Source of the DNA: an uncultured Ignavibacteriota bacterium
GTDB lineage: Bacteria; Bacteroidota; Ignavibacteria; Tepidaquicellales; Tepidaquicellaceae
Assembly (NCBI GenBank): GCA_903901375.1
Contig: CAIUQV010000011.1
Span: forward strand, 1-12,286
Direction of reading: 5' to 3'
Length of the DNA stretch: 12,286 nucleotides
Below the pieces are notes generated by a model. The model did no database searches and was not told where the DNA came from. It saw nothing but the letters and a program-made list of their open reading frames with translations. Shown one piece after another: positions 1-7,198 of the stretch. The position numbers were made by a program, and so were the translations under genes. Position 1 is the stretch's first letter, and every line of letters begins with the position of its first letter.

Positions 1-429
<429 letters not shown>

Positions 430-504
430 AATTTTTTTATTGTTCAGATAGCTAAATGCATCATTTGAAACTATTGTTTAAAAACATAGCTTTATTACGA
501 GTTT

Positions 505-618
<114 letters not shown>

Positions 619-627
619 TTTATTTTA

Positions 628-656
628 AAAGCCGATTCATTGAATCGGCTTTTTTA
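628..656 (+). terminator. rRNA operon intrinsic terminator
   Basis: A perfect inverted repeat, GCCGATTCA (631-639) with TGAATCGGC (641-649), forms a GC-capped stem. It is preceded by AAAA and followed by a run of T (650-656). It starts about 12 nt after the 5S 3' end, the expected place for the end of the rRNA transcript. The A-run on the other side means it could also stop transcripts arriving from the minus-strand gene at 697-1149. Confidence 0.9.
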
Positions 657-696
657 TTATGTACGTTTATTAAGATAAAATTGCAACTTGTGGAGT

Positions 697-1149
697 TTAG
701 GAATCTCTGATTTTGAATACTATCTTCTTGACGTATTCTGGTTCTTTTAGCAAGATTCCGGGTTGGTGTAATTCCATGGTGTTGATTATTGCAAACATTC
801 CTTTTGTGAGTGTTATATAAGACATTTTGCTCTTATAGAATGCAATATCGTTTTTACTTTTATATTTTGTGAAGACTTTTTGTCTGGTATAAGGTGCATA
901 ACCTATTCTTTCAGTTCCTTCCGAAATGTATTGTATGTCTATATACTTTTCATGCAGTTCGGGTATTGTCTCAACTGCAGGCAGTGTTTTGTATTCATTT
1001 ACAAAATAGTAAAGCTTATCACCATCGATTTCGTATTTCCCTGATTCCTTATTCTTGAAATCAGTTCTAAAGATAATTTCCATTGCTTTCTGGATATTAT
1101 TGTTATCGAATCTATATTTTCCGTAATTTCTGATTTGATCTACAATCAT
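697..1149 (-). CDS. YhcH/YjgK/YiaL (DUF386) family protein
   Basis: With the start at 1149 the product is 150 aa, the usual length for this family of small cupin-like proteins, and begins MIVDQIRNYGKY as family members do. Visible family motifs are GKYEIDG (res 37-43), the core ELHEKYIDIQ (res 64-73, with the conserved E, H, D and Q) and ELHQPG (res 126-131, with the third conserved His). Related proteins such as E. coli YiaL, YhcH and the EbgC subunit are associated with sugar or sialic-acid catabolism, but the reaction is not settled for most of them and no sugar genes sit nearby. The frame remains open to an ATG at 1239, which would add 30 residues with a hydrophobic stretch. I prefer 1149 because of family length, the very low GC of the extra 90 nt, and the need for a promoter between this gene and the divergent helicase. 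No Shine-Dalgarno is visible at either start. The gene converges on the rRNA terminator. Confidence 0.85.
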   Translation of the reverse strand: MIVDQIRNYGKYRFDNNNIQKAMEIIFRTDFKNKESGKYEIDGDKLYYFVNEYKTLPAVETIPELHEKYIDIQYISEGTERIGYAPYTRQKVFTKYKSKNDIAFYKSKMSYITLTKGMFAIINTMELHQPGILLKEPEYVKKIVFKIRDS

Positions 1150-1265
1150 AATATTATTTGAATTACAGATAAAGATAACAAATGCCGGAAGTATTATAAA
1201 TTGAATTAAACGATTAAATAACTTACTTTTATTAGACATAGTTCTGAAAACATATTATCATACAA

Positions 1266-3023
1266 ATGAAAAAATTAAAATTTGATGAGTTAAACTTATC
1301 CCCCCTTGTTTTAAAAGCTATAGTTGCTCTTGGCTTCGAAGAAACTACACCAATACAATCAGAATCCATCCCGCTGTTGATGCAGGGATATGATATTACA
1401 GGTCACGCACAGACAGGCACAGGCAAAACTGCTGCTTTCGCTATACCTATTATTGAAGGTATCGATAAAGAGAAAACTGAAATTCAGGCATTAGTTCTTT
1501 GTCCGACCCGTGAACTTGTTATTCAGGTGACTGATGAATTCAGAAAACTTCTTAAATATAATGATGATGTATTTGTTGTTCCGGTTTATGGAGGACAGGA
1601 AATTGAAAGACAATTAAGAGCATTAAAGAAATTTCCACAGATAATTGTAGGAACACCAGGCAGGATGATGGACCATATAAAAAGAACTTCTATTAAACTT
1701 AAGAAGATAAAATATGTCGTTCTCGATGAAGCAGATGAAATGCTCGATATGGGTTTCAGGGATGATATTGAATTTATACTGAATGAAACTCCTGACACAC
1801 GGCAGACTATTATGTTCTCGGCAACTATGCCTGAGCAAATTAAGAAGATGATGCTGAAGTATCAGAAAGACCCCAAAACAGTCGATGTTACACACCATAA
1901 ACTTAATGCTCCTAAGATTGAGCAGGTATATTTTGATATACCTGAAAAAGCAAAACCAGAAGCACTTGCGAGATTACTCGATTTACACGATGTCAAACTG
2001 GCACTTGTGTTCTGTAATACCAAAAATCAGGTTGATAATTTAGTAGAAGTGTTAAAATCCCGTGGCTACTTTGCAGATGCATTGCATGGAGATTTAAGTC
2101 AGGCACAAAGAGAAAAAGTTATGAACAGTTTCAGAAACGGAAGCACTGAAATACTTGTTGCAACAGACGTAGCAGGAAGAGGGATAGATGTGAATGATGT
2201 TGAAGCCGTATTTAATTACGATTTACCAAGAGACGATGAAGATTATATACACCGTATCGGTCGTACAGGAAGGGCTGGTAAAACCGGAATTGCTTTTACT
2301 TTTGTTGTTGGACGTCAATTGTCGAGTCTTAAAAGAATTGAAAAACTAAACGACTTGAAGATTGTCAGACGTGATATTCCTACGCTTAGTGAACTTGATG
2401 CAACAAGACTTGAAATAATCGGTAAAGATGTAAAAGAAATTATAAATTTAGGACATACAGGAAAGTTTGTCACTCTTGTTGAACAGATGATGGGTGAAGA
2501 TTACTCATCTATCGATATTGCCGCAGCATTATTAAAAATGACTATTGATGTTAAGAACGAAGGATTCGATAAAAATCAGGACTTTCATAAAAATCCCTAC
2601 GATGACGATAGAAGGTATGACAGAGACTCAAGATCCGATAGGAGAAAAAAGTCAAGGGATTCAGGTGGAAGCAGGGGTGGTAAGAGAAAAGGAGACAGAA
2701 ATTTCAGTGATAAAAAATTTGCCGGTAAGAAAAATTCTGATAATAAATTTAATGACAGGAAATCTGGCAAAAAGAAATTTAGTGATAAGAAATTCGGTGA
2801 TAAGAAATTCAGTGATAAGAAATTTAGAGATAAGAAATCTGATAGGTTTGAGTACACGGATTTTAGAAATAAAAAGTCGGGTGAAAGAAAATTTGTCGAT
2901 ACATCATTGTTTATGGACGGAGATAAATTCAGCGGAAGTAAAGATAAAGGTAAAAGAAACCGTTCATCCAATAAGTTCTTTTCCGGTAAACCTAAAAAAG
3001 GTAAGAAGAAAAACAGATATTAA
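1266..3023 (+). CDS. DEAD-box ATP-dependent RNA helicase with repetitive basic tail
   Basis: This 585-aa protein carries the full DEAD-box set: Q motif (FEETTPIQ, Q31), motif I AQTGTGKT (48-55), Ia PTREL (80-84), Ib TPGR (130-133), II DEAD (154-157), III SAT (185-187), IV LVFCNTK (247-253), V ATDVAGRGID (299-308) and VI HRIGRTGR (329-336). It is expected to unwind RNA duplexes using ATP in the cytoplasm, in ribosome assembly, mRNA decay or cold adaptation. Residues ~370-430 match the post-helicase region of the CsdA/CshA (DeaD) group. From ~440 to the end the protein is low-complexity and strongly basic, with nine five-residue repeats of the SDKKF type (481-525). Such tails are known to give these helicases non-specific RNA affinity. 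It lies just after an rRNA operon, which may be coincidence. It starts 116 bp from the divergent DUF386 gene and has no clear Shine-Dalgarno. Its stop codon overlaps the stop of the convergent desaturase gene. The exact paralogue (deaD, cshA or rhlE type) is not certain. Confidence 0.96.
   Translation: MKKLKFDELNLSPLVLKAIVALGFEETTPIQSESIPLLMQGYDITGHAQTGTGKTAAFAIPIIEGIDKEKTEIQALVLCPTRELVIQVTDEFRKLLKYNDDVFVVPVYGGQEIERQLRALKKFPQIIVGTPGRMMDHIKRTSIKLKKIKYVVLDEADEMLDMGFRDDIEFILNETPDTRQTIMFSATMPEQIKKMMLKYQKDPKTVDVTHHKLNAPKIEQVYFDIPEKAKPEALARLLDLHDVKLALVFCNTKNQVDNLVEVLKSRGYFADALHGDLSQAQREKVMNSFRNGSTEILVATDVAGRGIDVNDVEAVFNYDLPRDDEDYIHRIGRTGRAGKTGIAFTFVVGRQLSSLKRIEKLNDLKIVRRDIPTLSELDATRLEIIGKDVKEIINLGHTGKFVTLVEQMMGEDYSSIDIAAALLKMTIDVKNEGFDKNQDFHKNPYDDDRRYDRDSRSDRRKKSRDSGGSRGGKRKGDRNFSDKKFAGKKNSDNKFNDRKSGKKKFSDKKFGDKKFSDKKFRDKKSDRFEYTDFRNKKSGERKFVDTSLFMDGDKFSGSKDKGKRNRSSNKFFSGKPKKGKKKNRY
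2706..2840 (+). repeat. Nine tandem 15-bp units in the helicase tail
   Basis: The consensus unit is AGTGATAAGAAATTY, in frame, giving S/G-D-K-K-F. Units start at 2706, 2721, 2736, 2751, 2766, 2781, 2796, 2811 and 2826. The units starting at 2781, 2796 and 2811 are nearly identical at DNA level, while the outer ones have diverged (AGKKN, SDNKF, NDRKS, GKKKF, RDKKS). This suggests recent expansion from the centre of the array. The array keeps the reading frame whatever the copy number, so length changes would vary the basic tail without breaking the gene. Confidence 0.9.
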
Positions 3024-3970
3024 TTTCTTTTAATCCTTGAATACAGACTGATGTTCGGATTTAAAATAAATCTGACAAGTACCATAATCCATGATTTATG
3101 TACATGAAGATTATTATAAAAATCAGGTGCCATCTTTTTTAAACGCGGGAGACGGCTTCCCGGTATACTTGGAAAATCATGATGTTCGTTATGGTAACCA
3201 ACGTTAAATGCCAGCATATTCAGAGGTCCATAATAGGAATAAGTTTCCTGGCCTTCTTTAAATACGTAATGTTCTGCTATAAAATGGCCTGACATTGGAT
3301 GCAAACTTCCTGCAATGAAATCAGCAAGTACTAAATATAACAACGCATACCAGCCTGCAAAATATACAAATACTGATATTAAACTAACCTGAAATATTAA
3401 ATTGATAACCTGCCATTTGTTTAGCTTCTTGGGGTGAACAAACACCGGCCTGAAGGCATAAAATAATATCTGTATAAATGCCCAGGTTGATTTTCCTATC
3501 ATACCCCTGAATATTTTTGCTTCAGAATATGTTGGAACATCCACATCAAGTCCGTCTACTCCCTGATGTCTGTGGTGCATTGTGTGATAGACCTTAAACC
3601 CCATTGCGTAAGGGAATACAATTGGAAGATTTGCGAATAATGCCAACCAGTTATTTGCTGTCTGTCCTTTAAAAGCGAGATTATGTGTTATTTCATGTAT
3701 AGCCAGAAATAAAGAATGCGTAAATGTTGCTCCGAAAAAATATACTGCAATTATAAAATAAACAATCCCGTATGGAAGTTCGAGTAATTTTTGTACATAA
3801 GCAGCAGATATTAACTGTATAAAAACCAAAAGGACAGTATAAACTGCAAGTTTAATGTCCGGACCAATTAATGTTCTGACTTCAGGATACTTTTTTAAAA
3901 TTTCTTTTCTTCTGTTAAGATGAGGTTCTCTTTCACCTGACCAATAAAAATCTGCTTTACTTATCTCCAT
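3020..3970 (-). CDS. Sphingolipid delta-4 desaturase (DES1/DEGS1)-like membrane desaturase
   Basis: This 316-aa integral membrane fatty-acid desaturase has the three di-iron histidine boxes HEITH (92-96), HTMHH (129-133) and HNEHH (260-264), plus extra conserved His at 224, 229 and 234 in HPMSGHFIAEH. Hydrophobic segments lie near 42-60, 67-90, 108-125, 162-176 and 187-220. The resemblance to animal dihydroceramide delta-4 desaturase is unusually full-length: the N-terminal DF-W...PH..RR.EIL.KYPE pattern, ANLPI..PY...FK.YH, DG.DVD.PT, FYAFRP, SGHFIAEHY.F..G.ETYSYYGPLN, FNVGYHNEHHDFP.IPG, and a C-terminus ending IS-YSR-KR. The family inserts a trans double bond at C4 of the sphingoid base using O2 and an electron donor. 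I infer a ceramide or related lipid substrate here, but another acyl substrate is possible. It is the last gene of a minus-strand run after the yeiH-like gene (53 nt gap). No Shine-Dalgarno is visible. The stop overlaps the helicase stop. Confidence 0.9.
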   Translation of the reverse strand: MEISKADFYWSGEREPHLNRRKEILKKYPEVRTLIGPDIKLAVYTVLLVFIQLISAAYVQKLLELPYGIVYFIIAVYFFGATFTHSLFLAIHEITHNLAFKGQTANNWLALFANLPIVFPYAMGFKVYHTMHHRHQGVDGLDVDVPTYSEAKIFRGMIGKSTWAFIQILFYAFRPVFVHPKKLNKWQVINLIFQVSLISVFVYFAGWYALLYLVLADFIAGSLHPMSGHFIAEHYVFKEGQETYSYYGPLNMLAFNVGYHNEHHDFPSIPGSRLPRLKKMAPDFYNNLHVHKSWIMVLVRFILNPNISLYSRIKRN

Positions 3971-4023
3971 TATTTGATTGTTTTATTTATATGATTAAAC
4001 AATTAATGTCTGATAAAAATTTA

Positions 4024-4965
4024 TCATGTTAGAAAAATATAAATAATAGACAATACACTTATGAAAACCCAGATCAAAACAGATTGAATTAAAGGTCTTG
4101 CACCTACTGCTTTTATTGAACTGAGTGAAAGTCCTGTTCCAATCAGAAATAAAGTTACGGTCAGTCCCTTTCTGCCAGTAATTACAAATACATCATACAC
4201 TTTTTGATAATCAGGGATATAAGTACTGATTATCATTGCGATAACGAAAAAACCTATAAAGTACGGAATTTTGATTTTTGTATTCTCTGTTTTGAATGTA
4301 AATGCAGTTATTAGTGAAAGAGGTATTATCCATAATGCCCGTTCAAGTTTAACCGTTGTAGCTACCTGCAAAGCCTCCTGTCCGTACTTAGCTGCTGCAC
4401 CGACTACAGAACTTGTGTCGTGTATCGCGATTGCAGCCCATAGGCCGAACTGATGCTGAGACAAATTCAGTAAATGTCCGATTACCGGAAATATAAACAA
4501 CGCAAGTGAATTCAGTATAAACACTGTACCCAGAGAAACACTTATTTGTTTTTCATCAGCCTTAATTATTGGCGCTACTGCTGCAATAGCACTGCCGCCG
4601 CATATTGCAGTTCCGGTTGCAGTTAAATATGAAATCTTGTTGTCCACTTTCAGCCATTTAGCAAATATCATGGCTACCAGAAATGTGGAGAGAATAGAAA
4701 ATACTGTAATGACAATTCCTTCTTTTCCTGCCTGTATTGCTTGCTGTACATTCATTCCAAAACCAAGTCCAACTACTGAAATTTTTAATAACCACTGTGT
4801 TGTTTTATGATTATATTTCTTATAAGGATGATTAAAAAGCTGCGCAAATATAAACCCTAAGAGTAAAGCCAGTGGGGGATCAATTAACGGAGTTAAACAT
4901 AAACCAAGAAATAATAAAAATACTGTTTGCGTTACAACTGTGTTTGCAGATTTGAAAATAATCAT
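4024..4965 (-). CDS. YeiH-family (UPF0324) putative sulfate exporter
   Basis: A 313-aa, highly hydrophobic inner-membrane protein with about nine or ten predicted spans. Family signatures are visible: GLGFGMN (66-72), GTAICGGSAIAAVAPII (118-134), AIHDTSSVVGAAAKYG (180-195), VKLERALWIIP (205-215) and a C-terminal GRKGLTVTLFLIGTGLS (264-280). Length and motif order agree with the YeiH/PSE family (Pfam Cons_hypoth698). Family members are annotated as putative sulfate exporters, and the substrate is unproven for most of them. No sulfonate or taurine degradation genes are nearby to support sulfate. It lies between the NYN gene (68 nt upstream) and the desaturase (53 nt downstream) on the same strand, so co-transcription is plausible. 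A 6-bp hairpin (TGATAA/TTATCA, 4011-4026) covers the stop codon but lacks a U-tract, so it is not a convincing terminator. Confidence 0.88.
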   Translation of the reverse strand: MIIFKSANTVVTQTVFLLFLGLCLTPLIDPPLALLLGFIFAQLFNHPYKKYNHKTTQWLLKISVVGLGFGMNVQQAIQAGKEGIVITVFSILSTFLVAMIFAKWLKVDNKISYLTATGTAICGGSAIAAVAPIIKADEKQISVSLGTVFILNSLALFIFPVIGHLLNLSQHQFGLWAAIAIHDTSSVVGAAAKYGQEALQVATTVKLERALWIIPLSLITAFTFKTENTKIKIPYFIGFFVIAMIISTYIPDYQKVYDVFVITGRKGLTVTLFLIGTGLSLSSIKAVGARPLIQSVLIWVFISVLSIIYIFLT

Positions 4966-5033
4966 CTTAATTATGTTTCGTTAAAAATTTCTGTATAAAA
5001 ATAATATTCTCGATTGCAGTAAATGAAGTGTAA

Positions 5034-5813
5034 TTATTTTGTTCTCACATAAACATGCTTTATCCTGCCCTTGCCTACTTCTCGCTCATCTATTTCAAAC
5101 CTGCCAAAACTCTTTATAAGTGGTACAAGTTTTGCATAACCATAGTTTCTTGGGTCAAAGTTTGGCTGTTTTTTAAGAAGAAAATTCCCAAGGTCGCCAA
5201 GAAATGCCCATCCGTTTTCATCTGCTATATCTTCAATACTCTCTATTATTATTTCTATTAGTTTTCTGTCAGCTTTTAACATAGGTTTTATGTTTGCAGA
5301 ACGGGATTTTCTTTTAAAGGTTTTCTTTTCAATATGAAGATTCTCATTCTTTTCATCATCTATTTCAACTTTCTTCGAAAGTATTTCCAGATATATAAAT
5401 TTGTCACAGGAAGAAATAAACGGTTGTGGTGTTTTCTTTTCTCCAAATCCAAAAACTTTCATTCCTGCTTCTCTGAGCCGGATTGCCAGTTTTGTAAAAT
5501 CGCTGTCACTGGATACTATACAGAATCCATCCACTCTGCCCGAATACAAAATATCCATAGCATCTATTATCATCGCCGAATCTGTTGCATTCTTTCCCTG
5601 CGTATAACTGTATTGCTGTATCGGTGTAATCGCATTTTCGAGTAAAACTGTTTTCCAGCCGGATACAGTTGGTTTGGTCCAGTCTGCATATATTCTCTTA
5701 AAAGTCGGTATGCCGTACTTTGCAATCTCTTCAAGCATTTCTTTTATGTTTGAATAAGGTACATTATCAGCATCTATTAATACTGCCAGCCTTAAGTCAC
5801 TTTTTAATTCCAT
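5034..5813 (-). CDS. NYN-domain putative RNase with C-terminal OST-HTH/LOTUS domain
   Basis: A 259-aa soluble protein. Residues ~8-147 are a NYN (LabA/DUF88, PIN-like) domain with the acidic positions expected of a metal-dependent nuclease: LIDADN (D14, D16, N17), ATDSAMIIDAMD (D78, D84, D87) and IVSSDSDFTKLA (D103, D105), followed by GFGEKKTPQPFISSCDKFIYL. A charged, Lys-rich linker (148-178) leads to an OST-HTH/LOTUS domain (~180-256), seen in LIEIIIESIEDIADENGWAFLGDLGNFL and the later FDPRNYGYAKLVPLIKSF. This domain order is widespread in bacteria, and both halves are linked to RNA binding or cleavage. The cellular target here is unknown. It lies 116 nt downstream of tRNA-Arg, upstream of the yeiH-like gene on the same strand. 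The ATG at 5813 begins MELKSDLRLAVLIDADN and lies just before the domain, so the start is well fixed. Confidence 0.92.
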   Translation of the reverse strand: MELKSDLRLAVLIDADNVPYSNIKEMLEEIAKYGIPTFKRIYADWTKPTVSGWKTVLLENAITPIQQYSYTQGKNATDSAMIIDAMDILYSGRVDGFCIVSSDSDFTKLAIRLREAGMKVFGFGEKKTPQPFISSCDKFIYLEILSKKVEIDDEKNENLHIEKKTFKRKSRSANIKPMLKADRKLIEIIIESIEDIADENGWAFLGDLGNFLLKKQPNFDPRNYGYAKLVPLIKSFGRFEIDEREVGKGRIKHVYVRTK

Positions 5814-5929
5814 AGTCGTGTTAAATTACTTAACGTTAATATAAAGTATTACAAGCATAATTATAATGCTTTACTGATATTATTTCGCTTCAAAAATCTC
5901 TCGAAATATATAATTGCTGAATTGTTAAG

Positions 5930-6001
5930 TGCCCCGTGGAAGATTCGAACTTCCAAATGCAGAACCGGAATCTGCTGGTTTATCCATTAGCCTAACGGGG
6001 C
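5930..6001 (-). tRNA. tRNA-Arg (anticodon CCG)
   Basis: Read on the minus strand, acceptor GCCCCGT (6001-5995) pairs with ACGGGGC (5937-5931), and the discriminator A is at 5930. The anticodon stem GCAGA/TCTGC encloses the loop TTCCGGT, so the anticodon is CCG, reading CGG Arg codons. The T-arm has GTTCGAATC. The D-arm is weakly paired (GGCT...AACC). The 3' CCA is not encoded. It begins only 5 nt after the galE stop codon on the same strand, so it may be cut from a galE read-through transcript. No strong terminator follows before the NYN gene. Confidence 0.95.
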
Positions 6002-6006
6002 TTATA

Positions 6007-6978
6007 TTAATACTTTCTGTTGCACTGCCACTTCCATGCAGTCTCAATGATTTTAGTTAAATCGTATTTAGGGATCCACCCTAAAACTTCACGTGCTTTT
6101 TTATTATCCGCAACCAGTACAGCAGGGTCACCCGCTCTTCGCGGACAGATTGTATATTTAACTTTTTTACCGGTTAATTTCTCTGAAACATTTATTATAT
6201 CAAGCACGCTGTTGCCGTCTCCTGTTCCAAGATTTATTACGTTTGAATCACCGCCTTTACTAAGATATTCCAAAGCCCTGATGTGTGCATCAGCTAAGTC
6301 GTATACATGGATATAGTCCCTTATACAAGTGCCATCCGGTGTATCATAATCATTACCGAAGACTTTCAGTTCGTCTCTTTCACCAAGTATTGTCTTCAGT
6401 ACGAGGGGAATCAGGTGCGGTTCAGGATCGTGGCTTTCTCCGATGTCTCCGTCTTCTGAACATCCAGCAGCATTGAAATATCTTAATGCTGCATATTTAA
6501 GCCCGTATGACATATCAAAATCTTCAAGTATGTTCTCTATTATTAACTTGGTTTTGGCATAAGGATTAATCGGTTTCGAAGTCTCGTTCTCAGAAATCGG
6601 GATTCTTTCAGGATTACCGTAAATAGAACAAGTCGATGAGAACACAAATTTCTTTATTCCGAATTCTTTGACTGTTTTTATTAAATTATAACTGCCAACA
6701 ACATTATTCGTATAGTACAATTCGGGATTTTCTACAGATTCTCCGACGTATGCAAATGCTGCAAAATGAATTACTGAGTCAATTTCATATTTTGAGAAAA
6801 CTTTTTTCAATCCTTCCGGATTAAGTAAATCCGCGTTTTCGAACTTAGCTTTTGGATGTATCGCTTCTTTAAATCCTCTTGAAAGATTATCAACAATCAA
6901 TACCTCGTTGCCGTTTTCCGCTAATTTTTTCACTGTATGTGAGCCGATGTAACCTGCTCCGCCTGTAACTAATATCAT
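6007..6978 (-). CDS. galE: UDP-glucose 4-epimerase
   Basis: This 323-aa short-chain dehydrogenase-fold enzyme interconverts UDP-glucose and UDP-galactose (possibly also the N-acetyl forms) with bound NAD, supplying sugars for envelope glycans or the Leloir pathway. It shows the Rossmann motif TGGAGYIGSHT (5-15), D30-N31 at the end of beta-2 for the NAD ribose, HFAAFAYVGESVENP (71-85), the catalytic T116 in FSSTCSIYG, the Y140-x3-K144 pair in NPYAKTK, ALRYFNAAG (164-172), TPDGTCIRDYIHVYDLADAH (213-232) and AGDPAVLVAD (282-291). Length is slightly short of E. coli GalE (338 aa), as in many bacterial versions. The first codon opens directly into the NAD-binding strand (MILVTGG), so the start at 6978 is secure. 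It is the only gene between the two tRNAs. The region upstream (6979-7136) carries no clear promoter match that I can defend. Confidence 0.96.
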   Translation of the reverse strand: MILVTGGAGYIGSHTVKKLAENGNEVLIVDNLSRGFKEAIHPKAKFENADLLNPEGLKKVFSKYEIDSVIHFAAFAYVGESVENPELYYTNNVVGSYNLIKTVKEFGIKKFVFSSTCSIYGNPERIPISENETSKPINPYAKTKLIIENILEDFDMSYGLKYAALRYFNAAGCSEDGDIGESHDPEPHLIPLVLKTILGERDELKVFGNDYDTPDGTCIRDYIHVYDLADAHIRALEYLSKGGDSNVINLGTGDGNSVLDIINVSEKLTGKKVKYTICPRRAGDPAVLVADNKKAREVLGWIPKYDLTKIIETAWKWQCNRKY

Positions 6979-7136
6979 TGGATAAAATTTGATTCAGTAC
7001 AATAATACTTATTTTCGGAATAATATAAGGTGTAAAATTTACTGTATAGACTGATTTAAATGGTAATTTTCGGAAATTTACTTGAATTTGTTACTCTGTT
7101 TTCTACTGAATTGTGTATTTATGAAAGTAAAACCAG
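6979..7136. other. AT-rich intergenic region upstream of galE
   Basis: This stretch is very AT-rich and has no gene that I can support. A short sequence, ATTTTCGGAA, occurs twice in nearly the same form (about 7010 and 7062). It presumably holds the galE promoter on the minus strand, but I cannot assign -35/-10 boxes with confidence. Together with the repeat and terminator structures up to 7307 it makes a gene-free region of about 330 bp. Confidence 0.5.
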
Positions 7137-7150
7137 CTATAAATGAAAAA
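7137..7150. repeat. 14-bp direct repeat, copy 1 (partner 7257-7270)
   Basis: CTATAAATGAAAAA occurs identically at 7137-7150 and 7257-7270. In both places it abuts a terminator-like hairpin whose other side leads into the same tRNA-Asp 3'-end sequence. The two hairpins have unrelated stems, so the flanks were duplicated or conserved while the stems diverged or were replaced. Confidence 0.85.
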
Positions 7151-7181
7151 TGCCATTATCTAAATAAATACTGGCATTTTT
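7146..7181. terminator. Bidirectional intrinsic terminator-like hairpin
   Basis: A perfect 10-bp inverted repeat, AAAAATGCCA (7146-7155) with TGGCATTTTT (7172-7181), has a 16-nt AT loop. The A and T runs sit on the outer parts of the stem, so the transcript would end in a U-tract on either strand. On the minus strand it follows the tRNA-Asp 3'-end fragment, as the second terminator (7266-7300) follows the intact tRNA. It also insulates galE from upstream minus-strand transcription. Confidence 0.7.
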
Positions 7182-7198
7182 GCGGAATCGACGAGACT
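7180..7198 (-). pseudogene. Remnant of a tRNA-Asp 3' end
   Basis: Nineteen consecutive bases are identical to 7305-7323, the 3' acceptor strand, its flank and part of the T-arm of the intact tRNA-Asp. Identity stops abruptly inside the T-arm at 7199, where a GC-rich palindrome begins. No 5' half of a tRNA follows, so it cannot be functional. Together with the 14-bp flank (7137-7150) it indicates a partial duplication of the tRNA-Asp/terminator unit, later eroded or interrupted. Confidence 0.75.

Noticed and set aside
430..504. tRNA or small RNA in the 23S-5S spacer
   Set aside because: It is only 75 nt, AT-rich, with no cloverleaf and no strong hairpin.
1240..1265. Promoters in the 26-bp gap between the long form of the DUF386 gene and the helicase
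   Set aside because: Too short for two divergent promoters, and no box pair is convincing. This was used instead as an argument for the shorter DUF386 start.
2706..2840. Regular repeats considered as a CRISPR array
   Set aside because: The units are contiguous 15-mers with no spacers and lie within a helicase coding sequence.
2545..3033. Second plus-strand open frame, and another on the minus strand (2597-2971), within the helicase tail
   Set aside because: Both come from the 15-bp tandem repeat, which stays open in several frames because its length is a multiple of three. The repeated NSVIRN-type peptides are artefacts.
3977..4007. ATTGTTT...AAACAAT inverted repeat between the yeiH-like gene and the desaturase as an attenuator or terminator
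   Set aside because: It is AT-only apart from one G/C per arm, has a long loop and no U-tract, and is likely to occur by chance in this composition.
5334..5645. Plus-strand open frames opposite the NYN gene
   Set aside because: They are antisense to a gene whose catalytic acidic motifs are intact, and the translations show no domain.
5830..5839. Palindrome TTAACGTTAA upstream of the NYN gene as an operator
   Set aside because: A 10-bp AT-rich palindrome is expected by chance, and there is no second copy or nearby regulator to support it.
5853..5871. Hairpin AAGCAT...ATGCTT downstream of tRNA-Arg as a terminator
   Set aside because: The stem is only 6 AT-rich base pairs, and no U-tract follows on the minus strand.
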